In this document: positions 26,537-35,516 of the stretch, in pieces | Numbering within the stretch: the first letter of the stretch is position 1 | Layout: every line of letters begins with the position of its first letter | Origin: an uncultured Flavobacteriales bacterium | GTDB taxonomy: Bacteria; Bacteroidota; Bacteroidia; Flavobacteriales; Crocinitomicaceae | Reading direction: 5' to 3' | Assembly (NCBI GenBank): GCA_946479285.1 | Contig: CAMLFH010000002.1 | Coordinates: 1-64,000, forward strand | Length of the DNA: 64,000 nucleotides | Notes under the pieces: generated by a model | What the model was told of the DNA's origin: nothing | The model's input: only the letters and a program-made list of their open reading frames with translations | Database searches by the model: none | Position numbers and translations under genes: made by a program

Positions 26537-27685
26537 ATGCCCGGACTTACAACACTTTCATTGAAAAGCTATTCAAAGAGAAAGCTGCTGCTTTGTTTCT
26601 GCCTGTTCCTTTTTTCTTCAATTAGAATTTTTGGACAGGCACATTCCTTTAGCGGAAGCATTGGAAAATATCCTGTTTACATTCAATTTACGCTTGAAGG
26701 CACCAAGGTGGAAGGATATTATTTCTACAAGAATAAATTGATAGATATTTATTTTTCAGGAACTTACAAAGCCGGATTAATTACTTTTAAAACAACCGAT
26801 GCGCTTGGGGATGAAATAGAAAATCCGGAAACGTTCAAGTTCAAATGGCCGAATAAAGCGCCGGTCGGAACCTGGACCAATAAAGGAAAAACGAGCGAAC
26901 TAAAACTGCTTCCGCTAACAGTGAAAGAAACTTCAAGTCCTAAATGGAACAATTCTTATCTCGTTCAACAAATGAGTGAGATTAGCAATCTCCAAAAAGT
27001 GAAGATCGGTCTTTTCAAGTTAAAAGAAGATGGTCAGCCACGCATTATCAATCGGGTCAAGGTTCGATACTTTACAGAAGTGCATTCGGAGCTCACCTTT
27101 TTTCGCATAGATTCCGGATTGGTCGCAAATAAGCTAAATGATATGAATTCATACCTGGAATATTTTCACGTCTCAGAATTCCTGGGTTCTTTGGATTGTG
27201 GTTCCTATTCCAGTTACGGCACGGATTACGGTTTCGATGTTTCTAACATCACTATCTCAAATGATTTGATCTGTTTTTCAGTTTTTGCAACTTTTTATTG
27301 CGGCGGAGCACATCCGGATGAAGTCAATTATGGGGTGAATTTCAATTTAAGCACTCATAAAGCAATTGCATCGGATGATTATCTCCTTGCAGGCAAAAAC
27401 GAATTATTTCAGGAACAAGTTATAAGCTATTTATCGAAAACAAATCCCGGATATTTTGATTCGGAAATGTCTGAGGACGATATGGGATGTGAATATAACT
27501 CCCCGGAATTATGGACCACGGATTGCAGTTTTACATTTACAGATGAAGGATTGAAACTGCATCCGTCATTTGCCCATTACAAAGCACCTTGCCTGGATCC
27601 GGAATGGGCTGTAGTCCCCTATTCGGAGTTAAAAGATTTGATAAAACCGGAATATTACAGTAAACTGATTAAATTGAAACCGTAA
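26537..27685 (+). CDS. Secreted DUF3298-like protein
   Basis: 382 residues. The N-terminus has a hydrophobic stretch (LLLCFCLFLFSSIRIFGQ) after a Lys/Arg-rich start, as a signal peptide. Residues 35-130 are beta-rich (GSIGKYPVYIQFTLEG, GTWTNKGKTS); residues 165-382 contain FATFYCGGAHPDEVNYGVNF, the kind of pattern seen in DUF3298 (RsiV C-terminal) domains. Cys residues could form disulfides. Function unknown. Divergent from ilvE. Confidence 0.7.
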   Translation: MPGLTTLSLKSYSKRKLLLCFCLFLFSSIRIFGQAHSFSGSIGKYPVYIQFTLEGTKVEGYYFYKNKLIDIYFSGTYKAGLITFKTTDALGDEIENPETFKFKWPNKAPVGTWTNKGKTSELKLLPLTVKETSSPKWNNSYLVQQMSEISNLQKVKIGLFKLKEDGQPRIINRVKVRYFTEVHSELTFFRIDSGLVANKLNDMNSYLEYFHVSEFLGSLDCGSYSSYGTDYGFDVSNITISNDLICFSVFATFYCGGAHPDEVNYGVNFNLSTHKAIASDDYLLAGKNELFQEQVISYLSKTNPGYFDSEMSEDDMGCEYNSPELWTTDCSFTFTDEGLKLHPSFAHYKAPCLDPEWAVVPYSELKDLIKPEYYSKLIKLKP

Positions 27686-27692
27686 CTTTACA

Positions 27693-27772
27693 GGTTCAAA
27701 AGTTGAAACAGTTAAACAGTTCAATGGACTGAAGTGTTTAAAATTTTTTTTGAACATTTGAACGGTTAAACC
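27693..27772. repeat. GTTCAAA-type AT-rich repeat block
   Basis: Contains GGTTCAAAAGTTGAAACAG, TTAAACAGTTCAAT and TGAACATTTGAACGGTTAAACC; related to the blocks at 4815-4875 and 43392-43456. It lies between the DUF3298-like gene and recQ and partly forms an inverted repeat. Confidence 0.5.
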
Positions 27773-27779
27773 ATAAAGC

Positions 27780-29672
27780 ATGTCAAATAAAAGCGTAGAA
27801 ATTCTCTCCAATTATTGGGGTTATTCTAAATTTCGTCCCTTGCAGGAAGAGATTGTGGATGCTGCCATTTATGGTAAGGATGTCATAGCGCTTTTGCCAA
27901 CCGGAGGAGGGAAATCCATTTGTTTCCAGGTTCCCGGAATTGCACGTGAAGGAATTACCATTGTAGTTTCTCCGCTTATCGCGTTAATGGAAGACCAGGT
28001 AAATCAACTGCAGCAACGTGGAATTCGTGCAAAAGCATTGACGAGTGGACTTTCCTTCCGGGAAATTGATATTTTACTGGATAATGCCAAATTCGGCGGA
28101 CTCGATTTTTTATATATTTCTCCGGAACGAATCCAAACTCGTTTGTTCCAGGAAAGAGTGAAACAAATGGAAATCGGGTTGTTTGTAGTTGACGAAGCAC
28201 ATTGTATTTCAGAATGGGGACACGACTTCCGTCCGGCGTATATGGAAGTTGCCAAATTGAGAGAGTACCACCCGGAAGTACCGATCATGGCCGTAACCGC
28301 AACAGCCACTGAAAAAGTAAAAAAAGATATTATTTCGCATTTAAACCTAAAGAAACCGGAGATTTTTGAGGCTTCTTTTGAACGGACAAATGTCAGTTAT
28401 GAGGTTTATCATGTTTCCAATAAGCTGGATGCGATTACGAAATGGATTCATAAAAATCCGGGAGATGTGGGAATTATTTATTGCCAGACGCGCAAAAGCG
28501 TAAAGGACGTAATGATTTACCTGCAATCCATGAAGATTAAAGCAAATATGTATCATGGCGGAATGAATTCCAAAGAACGCAGCCTGGCACTATCCAACTG
28601 GCTGTCTGAGAAAACACCGGTAATGGTTGCAACCAATGCTTTTGGAATGGGGATTGACAAACCCAATGTGCGTTTTGTGGCCCACTATGAAATTCCGAAC
28701 AATCCGGAATCCTACTTCCAGGAAGCAGGAAGAGCGGGCCGCGACGGAAATGAATCGCGTACTTTTGCTTTTGTTGAACCCATTGATATAAACGAGATTG
28801 CTGAACGGGTATTTGCCCAGTTTCCGAGCACCGAAAAGATCAAATTGATCTACAGAGCTTTATGCAATCACCTGAAAGTGGCAATTGGTTCGGGAGAACA
28901 CGAATCGTATGAGCTGCAATTCAATGATTTTGTAAAGAAGTTCAATCTCAACATGCTGGAGGTTTACCCGGCATTTAAACTGCTTGAAATGAATGGAAGT
29001 ATTCTTTTCTCGGAACAGGGATTGAAAGGTTCTCGGATCAAAGTAAGTATTGACAATACGCATTTGTACGGTTTTCAATTGAAAAATCCGGTTCTTGATC
29101 CTTTAATTACCTGGGTTTGCAGAAATCACAGCGAAGTTTTTGATTCTTTCTGCGAACTGGATGAAACGGAAATTTGTCAGCGTCTGAAGATTTCAGGACA
29201 GGAATTGGAACGTCAGTTGAAATACCTGGAAGAACATGGGATCATTGATATTACCTGGCGGACTGATCTGCCGATGGTTACTTTTCTTCACGAGCGCTTC
29301 CCGGATGATTACGTAGAATTAAAACCTGAAGTCTATCATTTCCGGAAAGAACGTGCCCTGGAACGTATGAACGTGATGAAAAAATTCATCGAGGAAAAAC
29401 ACTGCAGACCTCAATTCATTATCTCCTATTTCGGTCAGAAGAGTGATGTATGCGGAAAATGTGACTATTGCCTGGAACAAAATCTATTGGAGAAACATCC
29501 AAGACTGGAGTTGGAACTCATTTCCCTGCTGGAAACAAAAGCCCTAAGCTTATCTGAAATCATTGCTCAATTCGACACTTCTTTTTCAGCAAAGATCAAG
29601 AACACCTTGCGAGAATTGATCAATGAAGAACGGATTGTTTTTAATGAGCAACGTTTTTCGCTCCCCCGGTAA
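27780..29672 (+). CDS. recQ: ATP-dependent DNA helicase RecQ
   Basis: 630 residues. Helicase motif I TGGGKS at 41-46, motif II DEAH at 138-141 with EWGHDFRP behind it, motif VI GRAGRDG near 320. RQC zinc-binding cysteines follow (CRPQFII..., CGKCDYC near 560-565). The C-terminus (about 585-630) looks like a winged helix rather than an HRDC domain. Unwinds DNA 3' to 5' in recombination and repair. Its last 32 bases overlap the tail of the convergent XRE/S24 repressor gene. Confidence 0.94.
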   Translation: MSNKSVEILSNYWGYSKFRPLQEEIVDAAIYGKDVIALLPTGGGKSICFQVPGIAREGITIVVSPLIALMEDQVNQLQQRGIRAKALTSGLSFREIDILLDNAKFGGLDFLYISPERIQTRLFQERVKQMEIGLFVVDEAHCISEWGHDFRPAYMEVAKLREYHPEVPIMAVTATATEKVKKDIISHLNLKKPEIFEASFERTNVSYEVYHVSNKLDAITKWIHKNPGDVGIIYCQTRKSVKDVMIYLQSMKIKANMYHGGMNSKERSLALSNWLSEKTPVMVATNAFGMGIDKPNVRFVAHYEIPNNPESYFQEAGRAGRDGNESRTFAFVEPIDINEIAERVFAQFPSTEKIKLIYRALCNHLKVAIGSGEHESYELQFNDFVKKFNLNMLEVYPAFKLLEMNGSILFSEQGLKGSRIKVSIDNTHLYGFQLKNPVLDPLITWVCRNHSEVFDSFCELDETEICQRLKISGQELERQLKYLEEHGIIDITWRTDLPMVTFLHERFPDDYVELKPEVYHFRKERALERMNVMKKFIEEKHCRPQFIISYFGQKSDVCGKCDYCLEQNLLEKHPRLELELISLLETKALSLSEIIAQFDTSFSAKIKNTLRELINEERIVFNEQRFSLPR

Positions 29673-30462
29673 CTGTTCTCTTCAAATCCATGATCTCACG
29701 CTGTAAATCCTGGATACTTCTTGTCAGCGTTGAATCATCAATACGCATTTCAGGAAGACTTGGAGAAATGTAATTCACGAATTTCCACATTTCCACAATG
29801 TCATTCACATTTACGTAGTAAGGCAAATACAAAGGATTGGTAGAGCACAATTCAAATGACTGCTGCGTTTCGATCTGATTATTCACGATCTTAAAAACAA
29901 TCCCGTCGTCTTTCGTGACTACGATACAAGGAGTTCCATTGCGAATACTTCCCCAATTCTGAATGTATTCTGCTACGACGAAAGAACCTTCATCTACCGG
30001 CGGCATGGAATCTCCCATAATTGGAAAAGAACGGTATTTTCTATTCTTGTTTAAGAACGGCAAACTGAATGTAGGAAGTACTTTTAAATAATCCGGATCA
30101 GCATAACCCGTTGTGTAACCTGCTCTCGCCTGCTGCGGGATCAGTTCGATCATCTCATTGTCGTCCGCATCAACCAGGGAAGTCAAAACCCGGAGGTTGT
30201 TTCCGTTGATATCGGCGTACAAACCGGAACTGATGGTTGTCCAGTCACTTTCTGTAAACGTAGAGAAGTCTTTCGTCAACAAAGCATCAATAGGAACCGC
30301 ATAATAATTACTTAAAGCAATCAGCGTATCAATTCCCGGTTCTGCGATTTCATTCTCGTAACCGGAATAGCTGCTGCGGGTTAAGCCTAAATCAGTAGCT
30401 ACCTCTTCCTGCGATTTTTTCTTGCTTTTGCGAACGAGTTTCAGATTGTTCCCTAATTTCAT
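29641..30462 (-). CDS. LexA-like autocleaving repressor (XRE HTH plus peptidase S24)
   Basis: 273 residues from Met at 30462. N-terminal XRE helix-turn-helix (LKLVRKSKKKSQEEVATDLGL, about 7-55), a hinge with Ala114-Gly115 (QARAGY), and an S24 domain with Ser152 in GDSMPP and Lys191 in VFKIV. Ala-Gly to Ser to Lys spacings (37 and 39) are close to those of LexA (34 and 37). So RecA-stimulated self-cleavage is plausible, making it a damage- or stress-responsive repressor; targets unknown. A TATATTTG promoter box and an overlapping palindrome lie at 30477-30492. Overlaps recQ by 32 bases tail to tail. Alternatively a generic phage-type regulator captured by the chromosome. Confidence 0.9.
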   Translation of the reverse strand: MKLGNNLKLVRKSKKKSQEEVATDLGLTRSSYSGYENEIAEPGIDTLIALSNYYAVPIDALLTKDFSTFTESDWTTISSGLYADINGNNLRVLTSLVDADDNEMIELIPQQARAGYTTGYADPDYLKVLPTFSLPFLNKNRKYRSFPIMGDSMPPVDEGSFVVAEYIQNWGSIRNGTPCIVVTKDDGIVFKIVNNQIETQQSFELCSTNPLYLPYYVNVNDIVEMWKFVNYISPSLPEMRIDDSTLTRSIQDLQREIMDLKRTVTGGAKNVAH

Positions 30463-30476
30463 GATGATCAAATTTT

Positions 30477-30492
30477 AATCAAATATATGATT
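30477..30492 (-). promoter_or_regulatory. Candidate operator palindrome over the repressor's -7 box
   Basis: AATCAAATATATGATT, seven of eight half-site bases paired. It contains CAAATATA (30480-30487), the reverse of TATATTTG, a -7 box for the repressor. Overlap of operator-like symmetry and promoter suggests autorepression. A second palindrome, TCTAATTAGA, lies at 30502-30511. Confidence 0.45.
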
Positions 30493-30581
30493 ATTTTTTA
30501 ATCTAATTAGAATTACCCCGAAAAAAAATGAAATCTTCTTCCCGGAACAATGTCCGTGCAGGAATTAAAGGTTCAGTATCT

Positions 30582-31550
30582 CTATTTTTTTTCAACGGGG
30601 TCAAGGACTACCGAATGATCTTTTTTCTGCTTTTGCATATTCTGAAGTAAAACATGTACTTCAAAAATGATGGGCCTTCCGACCAATTCCGAGTAAACCT
30701 TGATGAATTTGGCACCCAGGAAGATGATTTGAGAGGTGTAATACATCCACGCAAGAAAAATCAATAAGGTTCCGGCAATTCCCATCTGGCTTCCGAAAAA
30801 GAAGTTGGTGAGATAAAACTTCAATCCGATTTGTCCGATATGCAGCAGACAAGCAGTAAGCACCCCTCCTGAAAAAGCAAGTTTCCAGATCACTCTTCCG
30901 TCGTGAAGGAACTTATAGACCAATGCAAACAGGATGGTATTGATGCCGATAGAAATCAAATGGCTGACCAATTCCATGATCCATTGCTGCTGCAGGTGAA
31001 GCCAGTTAAAAATCTCTCCGCTAACAGACATAAAAATGGTTTCTGCAGTGTACAGCAACACGATCGAAACTCCAAATACTGCGAGCATGAAAACGGAGAT
31101 CAATTTCGTAAGAATCGCATAGAAAATCTTTGTTTTCCGGTCATCGATTTTCACATGGATATCGTAGAATTCATTGATACTCATGCGAAGAGAGGAAATC
31201 AATGCGGAACTCGAGAACATCAAAGCAATAATCCCGATGATATTCAGTACCATGCTGCTTTTCTCAAAATGAACATCTGAAAGAAAAGCCAGAATCCCGG
31301 AACTGTCTTTGATCCCAACCTGCTCTTCCAGCAACACTTTAATCATTTTCAGGATTGCCTCCTGTCCCATGACCATTCCAAAACTGATGACAGCCAGGTA
31401 GATGATCGGAATAATTGCAAAAACTGCATAATAAGCCAGTGCCGCCCCGTGAAAAAATGAATTTTCCTGGAAGAACTCCATAAAGGTACGTTTGAACATG
31501 ATCCAAACTTCCCCCCAGCTAAGCTTTCGTATTTTTACTTTTGAGCTCAA
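30582..31550 (-). CDS. YihY/virulence factor BrkB-type membrane protein
   Basis: 322 residues with about six membrane helices (AALAYYAVFAIIPIIYLAVISFG near 40-62; VLNIIGIIALMFSSSALIS; LISVFMLAVFGVSIVLLYTAE; HLISIGINTILFALVYKFL; FSGGVLTACLLHIGQIGLKFYL; LLIFLAWMYYTSQIIFLGAKF). FFHGAALAYYAVFAIIP and the helix pattern fit the YihY/BrkB family (once called ribonuclease BN, incorrectly). Inner membrane, function uncertain. The start lies 32 bases inside the ABC ATPase gene tail, suggesting translational coupling. Confidence 0.9.
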   Translation of the reverse strand: MSSKVKIRKLSWGEVWIMFKRTFMEFFQENSFFHGAALAYYAVFAIIPIIYLAVISFGMVMGQEAILKMIKVLLEEQVGIKDSSGILAFLSDVHFEKSSMVLNIIGIIALMFSSSALISSLRMSINEFYDIHVKIDDRKTKIFYAILTKLISVFMLAVFGVSIVLLYTAETIFMSVSGEIFNWLHLQQQWIMELVSHLISIGINTILFALVYKFLHDGRVIWKLAFSGGVLTACLLHIGQIGLKFYLTNFFFGSQMGIAGTLLIFLAWMYYTSQIIFLGAKFIKVYSELVGRPIIFEVHVLLQNMQKQKKDHSVVLDPVEKK

Positions 31551-32457
31551 TTCGTTTTACTTTTTTAAGCGGTTTATCTCCGTGAAGTATAATTGTCTGC
31601 CTGTTCTTTGTTTTGAAGAATGATTTCCAATAGGCACCAAAGAAAACGGCATCCTGGAATTCCACTTCAAAACCGTCCTTTTTGACTACTTTGTATTCAC
31701 AAGGTCGAAATAAAATTTTAGTTTTCCCTGCTTTCAGTTCATTTAATTCTCCAAAATATGCTCCTTCATTGAAATTGGAAGGATTAAAATAAAATGCTTC
31801 AGCTGTGTCAATCCGGGTGAATTCCCCATTATGCAGGAAGGCAATTTTACTGCACCACTGCATCACTTCATCGCCTTCGTGGGAAACCAAAATGCACAAA
31901 GTATTGCGGATTTCTACCAATTGCCGGATGTAAGCCCCGATTTTCAATCTTAAATGCGCATCCAAATGTGAAAAGGGTTCGTCCAGAAGCAACACTTCAG
32001 ATTCCATGGCCAAAGCTCTTGCAATTGCCAAACGCTGTTGTTCACCTCCCGATAAATAACGCGCCTGCTGTGAAGCTGCCTCATTCAATTCTACCAAATC
32101 GAGCAGTTCGTCACAAAAGCGATTACGGTCTTTCTCCGGCAGGTTGAGAATCTTTATCAGGATGTTTTCTTTGACTGTATGAAAGAGATCCAGGTTAAAG
32201 TCCTGATTTACCAATTGAATTTCAGGATGGCCGGGAATCAATCGTTCACCGGGACCTAAAACACGTCCATTCTTCCAATGAACTGTTCCTTTGGCGGGAT
32301 CCAGGAGTCCGGAAATGATCTTTAGCAAGGTGGATTTACCGCCACCGCTCGCTCCAACAATTCCAAAAACTTCACCTGGTCTCAAATCAATTGAAACACC
32401 GTGCAAAACATGCTTCTGTTCGCTGTATGAAAAATGGATCTGCTTAATTGAAAGCAT
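31519..32457 (-). CDS. Orphan ABC transporter ATPase with C-terminal beta domain
   Basis: 312 residues. Walker A GASGGGKST near 35-43, signature LSGGEQQR near 136-143, Walker B EVLLLDEPFSHLD near 158-170, His switch VSHEGDE near 190. Residues about 235-312 form a beta-rich tail like the TOBE/regulatory tails of importer-type ATPases. No cognate permease gene is adjacent; the neighbouring BrkB-type protein is the only membrane protein. Overlaps the small upstream gene by one base (TAATG) and the BrkB gene by 32. Confidence 0.85.
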   Translation of the reverse strand: MLSIKQIHFSYSEQKHVLHGVSIDLRPGEVFGIVGASGGGKSTLLKIISGLLDPAKGTVHWKNGRVLGPGERLIPGHPEIQLVNQDFNLDLFHTVKENILIKILNLPEKDRNRFCDELLDLVELNEAASQQARYLSGGEQQRLAIARALAMESEVLLLDEPFSHLDAHLRLKIGAYIRQLVEIRNTLCILVSHEGDEVMQWCSKIAFLHNGEFTRIDTAEAFYFNPSNFNEGAYFGELNELKAGKTKILFRPCEYKVVKKDGFEVEFQDAVFFGAYWKSFFKTKNRQTIILHGDKPLKKVKRIELKSKNTKA

Positions 32458-32876
32458 TAATTGCGTAATTCCTTTGGGAAAGCACTTAGTACGATATAAA
32501 CTCCGGGAACCGGGTTTTCCACTACTTCATCATCATTCAGATAAACTTTCAAACGCTTATGATCGTGGTCTATGATGTATTCGTCGAGGCATTTCTCCGA
32601 AAAAACAATAGCCGAGGCTCCGTTCTCTCCGTGAAAAACAAACTGGATCACGCCCTGAATTTCATAATGAAATGCTTTGCCTTCTCCCAATTCGCCAGCT
32701 AAAACAAAAGGCTGATCGCGAACAATCTCAAGCACATCCGAATCATCAGTCAGGCGGAATTCGTCCTCCCATTCATACCGAATGTTTTCAGGAGAATCTT
32801 TTCCTTCGTGTTTCTCTTGAGCGTACTCTTCTGAAAAGGAATTGTTTTTTAGGAAAACTTGTATTGAATAGGACAT
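32457..32876 (-). CDS. Small acidic hypothetical protein
   Basis: 139 residues, acidic, no signal or membrane helix. Beta-rich middle (EIQGVIQFVFHGENGASAIVF) and end (VPGVYIVLSAFP). The stop shares one base with the ABC ATPase start, so it is cotranslated with the ATPase and BrkB-type genes. No family recognised; the context suggests a partner of the ATPase, which is inference. Confidence 0.7.
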   Translation of the reverse strand: MSYSIQVFLKNNSFSEEYAQEKHEGKDSPENIRYEWEDEFRLTDDSDVLEIVRDQPFVLAGELGEGKAFHYEIQGVIQFVFHGENGASAIVFSEKCLDEYIIDHDHKRLKVYLNDDEVVENPVPGVYIVLSAFPKELRN

Positions 32877-32900
32877 CTTGCTTTTTTAACAAAGATAAAC

Positions 32901-32990
32901 TTAATTCAAAATTATGAATTCATAATTCAAAAGTTAAACACTCAATCTGCCATTCTTTTTGCATTTTGCCTTTTGAATTTTGCATTTAAA
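32901..32990. repeat. AATTCAAAATTATGAATT repeat block
   Basis: Contains the perfect palindrome TTATGAATTCATAA (32912-32925) between two ATTCAAAA words, then ATTTTGCC-TTTTGAATTTTGCATTT on the right. It shares TTTTGAATTTTGCATT with the block at 7893-7985. It lies between divergent genes. Confidence 0.6.
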
Positions 32991-32991
32991 C

Positions 32992-32999
32992 TATCTTTG
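32992..32999 (+). promoter_or_regulatory. Putative -7 box (TATCTTTG) for the rRNA methyltransferase gene
   Basis: TATCTTTG fits TAnnTTTG, 17 bases before the ATG at 33016 and inside the longer alternative frame, so it supports the shorter start. TTG words upstream are at 16 and 23 bases, not 19. Confidence 0.5.
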
Positions 33000-33015
33000 C
33001 AGGAAATTTCAGTTT

Positions 33016-34185
33016 ATGTACTCCAGTGTTCAATTACTTCCCCACAAAACGCAATCGATGGAAAGAAGACATCCATGGATCTTTTCGGGTGCTTTAAAAG
33101 AGATGCCCAAATCGATTGAAGACGGTGAAGTGGTGACTGTTCTGGATTCACGAAACAATGAAATTGCAAAAGGACATTTTCAGCATGGCTCCATTGCGGT
33201 GCGCATCCTGACATTCAATAAAGAACTGATTGACCAGGAGTTTTTCAATAAGCGCATTTCAGACGCAGTTGATTTGCGCAAAAAACTACACCTTTTCAGA
33301 GAAGACAATTCGATTTGCAGGCTCGTTCATGGCGAAGGTGATGAATTACCTGGTTTGGTGATTGATTATTACGGCGGTGTTGCCGTGATCCAATGCCACA
33401 GTTTGGGAATGTATTTGCAGATTGAGCTTATCAAGAATGCACTTGTAAATGCTTTAGGAACAGACTTGAAAGCAGTTTACAATAAATCCAAAGAGACACT
33501 TCCGGGAAGGATTCCGGTGGAAGACGGTTATTTACACGGAACTTGTGAAACTCCGCATATTGCTTTTGAAAACGGGGTGAAATATCAATTGGATTGGATT
33601 ACCGGTCAGAAAACAGGATTCTTCATTGATCAGCGTGAAAATCGTGCTTTATTGGCAAAATACGCTGAAGGAGCCAAGATTCTGAACACTTTCTGTTATT
33701 CCGGCGGATTTAGTTTGGCAGCTTTAAAAGAAGGTGCGAAAGAAGTTCACTCACTGGACAGTTCTAAAAAAGCCATCGAGTTGACGGATGCAAATATTGA
33801 TTTGAATGGTTTTAAGAACCACAAATCGATAGTAGCAGATGCCATGAATTTCATTCGTGAAACAGGTGAAGAATACGATATTGTTATTTTAGATCCACCT
33901 GCATTTGCCAAACATCGTGATAAACGACACCAGGCCGTTCAGGGATACAAACGACTCAATGCAATGGCTATTCAGCACATTCGTCCGGGAGGTTTATTGA
34001 TGACTTACAGCTGTTCGCAAGTGGTAGACAAACAATTATTTACCAATACGATTATCGCTGCTGCCATTGAATCCGGAAGAACTGTAAAGATTTTGGAACA
34101 ATTGCACCAGCCTGCAGATCACCCGATCAATGCCTTTCACCCGGAAGGAGAATATTTAAAAGGACTGCTTTTACAAATCATTTAA
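33016..34185 (+). CDS. Class I SAM-dependent rRNA methyltransferase (RlmI-like)
   Basis: 389 residues from Met at 33016 (MYSSVQLLPHKTQSMERRHPWIFSGAL). PUA-like N-terminal domain, SAM-binding region ILNTFCYSGGFSLAALKEGAKEV (about 215-237), and catalytic IVILDPPAFAKHR (about 290-302), which is the RlmI/COG1092 signature. Adds a methyl to a cytosine of 23S rRNA in E. coli RlmI; exact target here unknown. Its stop overlaps the MATE gene start (TAATG). Confidence 0.9.
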   Translation: MYSSVQLLPHKTQSMERRHPWIFSGALKEMPKSIEDGEVVTVLDSRNNEIAKGHFQHGSIAVRILTFNKELIDQEFFNKRISDAVDLRKKLHLFREDNSICRLVHGEGDELPGLVIDYYGGVAVIQCHSLGMYLQIELIKNALVNALGTDLKAVYNKSKETLPGRIPVEDGYLHGTCETPHIAFENGVKYQLDWITGQKTGFFIDQRENRALLAKYAEGAKILNTFCYSGGFSLAALKEGAKEVHSLDSSKKAIELTDANIDLNGFKNHKSIVADAMNFIRETGEEYDIVILDPPAFAKHRDKRHQAVQGYKRLNAMAIQHIRPGGLLMTYSCSQVVDKQLFTNTIIAAAIESGRTVKILEQLHQPADHPINAFHPEGEYLKGLLLQII

Positions 34186-35516
34186 TGCTTGATATACGTT
34201 ATAAGAGCATCCTGACTGTTGCTCTTCCAATGATGCTCAGCGGATTCATTCAATCCGTCATTTCCATTACTGACGCTGCATTTTTGAGCCGTTTCAGCAA
34301 ATTGGCTTATGATGCATCCGGAAGTGCGGGACTTTGGTACATTACCATGTACATGGTTTTCATTGGACTGGGCGATGGTGCTCAGATTGCCATGGCACAA
34401 AAAGTGGGAGAAAAGAACGAAAGAGGATTCGCAGCTGTTTTTCAGTCGAACTTCGTGATTCTCTTTATTGGCGCAATCCTATTGACTTTATTGGTCCAAT
34501 TGGGAATGCCTGCTTTGATGAATTATTTGGTTACCAATAATGAACTGGCTCGAGCAGAACAATCCTTCCTGGAAATCCGCAGTTATTCCTTTTGGGCTGC
34601 TACGATTACAATCAGCATCCAGGCATCTTATTTAGCCGTGGGGAAAACGACACTCGTTTTAATTGCCTCACTGATAGCTGCCATTTCTAACATTATCCTC
34701 GATTACTTGCTCGTTTTCGGAATTGGTCCTTTTCCGCGTTTGGGACTGGAAGGTGCTGCGATAGCTTCCACCAGTGCCGAGTTTTTGGCGATGCTGTTCC
34801 TGCTTTCAACTTTAATTGGCGGGAGACTGAAAAAGCAATATCCGGTTTGGAAGGAGAATTTCATCACTAAATTCCAACTGAAAGAAAACCTGAAAATCGG
34901 AGTTCCACTTTTATTCCAGGGAATCGTAGCACTTTCTATCTGGACGATTTTCTTTATCTGGATCGAACAAATGGGCGGCGACAACCTGACGGTTTCTTTA
35001 AATATTCGCTATATCTATTTCCTGGCCTTTATTCCTATTTGGGGATTTGCAGCTGCTACCAAAACATACATTGCTCAATATTTCGGTGCAAAACAGTTTG
35101 ATCAGATTCCCCGCATTCAGAAACGGATCCGGCATTTAACCGTTGGTTTTCTCATTTTAACCTTCCATGGTGCAATTCTATATCCGGAAGCATTGATTTA
35201 TTTGGTTTCAGAGCAACCCGGACATATTGAGAAAAGTGCCGAAATACTTCGCATTGTAAGTGGTTCGATCTTCATTTATGGTTTAGGAAGCGTGTATTTT
35301 CAAACCATTAGCGGAATTGGAAGAACCCGGATCACTTTTTTGGTAGAGTGTTTAGCGACTACGCTCTATATTATTTCCGCTTATGTTTTCATTAAAATCT
35401 GGCATTGGCCCATTCAATGGGTCTGGTTGGTAGAATACGTTTACTTTATTACAATGGGAACGACTTCCTATCTTTATCTAAAATGGTATAATCGCACACA
35501 AAGAATCTACATATGA
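34185..35516 (+). CDS. MATE-family efflux transporter
   Basis: 443 residues, about 12 membrane helices. Residues 10-50 (LTVALPMMLSGFIQSVISITDAAFLSRF) and GDGAQIAMAQKVGE match MATE (multidrug and toxin extrusion) proteins, cation-driven exporters of the inner membrane. Substrate unknown. Overlaps upstream gene by one base and fmt by four (ATGA), so the three are likely one transcript. Confidence 0.9.
   Translation: MLDIRYKSILTVALPMMLSGFIQSVISITDAAFLSRFSKLAYDASGSAGLWYITMYMVFIGLGDGAQIAMAQKVGEKNERGFAAVFQSNFVILFIGAILLTLLVQLGMPALMNYLVTNNELARAEQSFLEIRSYSFWAATITISIQASYLAVGKTTLVLIASLIAAISNIILDYLLVFGIGPFPRLGLEGAAIASTSAEFLAMLFLLSTLIGGRLKKQYPVWKENFITKFQLKENLKIGVPLLFQGIVALSIWTIFFIWIEQMGGDNLTVSLNIRYIYFLAFIPIWGFAAATKTYIAQYFGAKQFDQIPRIQKRIRHLTVGFLILTFHGAILYPEALIYLVSEQPGHIEKSAEILRIVSGSIFIYGLGSVYFQTISGIGRTRITFLVECLATTLYIISAYVFIKIWHWPIQWVWLVEYVYFITMGTTSYLYLKWYNRTQRIYI

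Noticed and set aside
31519..32457. Defence or toxin-antitoxin system in the 30.5-32.9 kb trio
   Set aside because: None of the proteins carries a nuclease, toxin or antitoxin motif; ATPase has transporter motifs. No support for defence.
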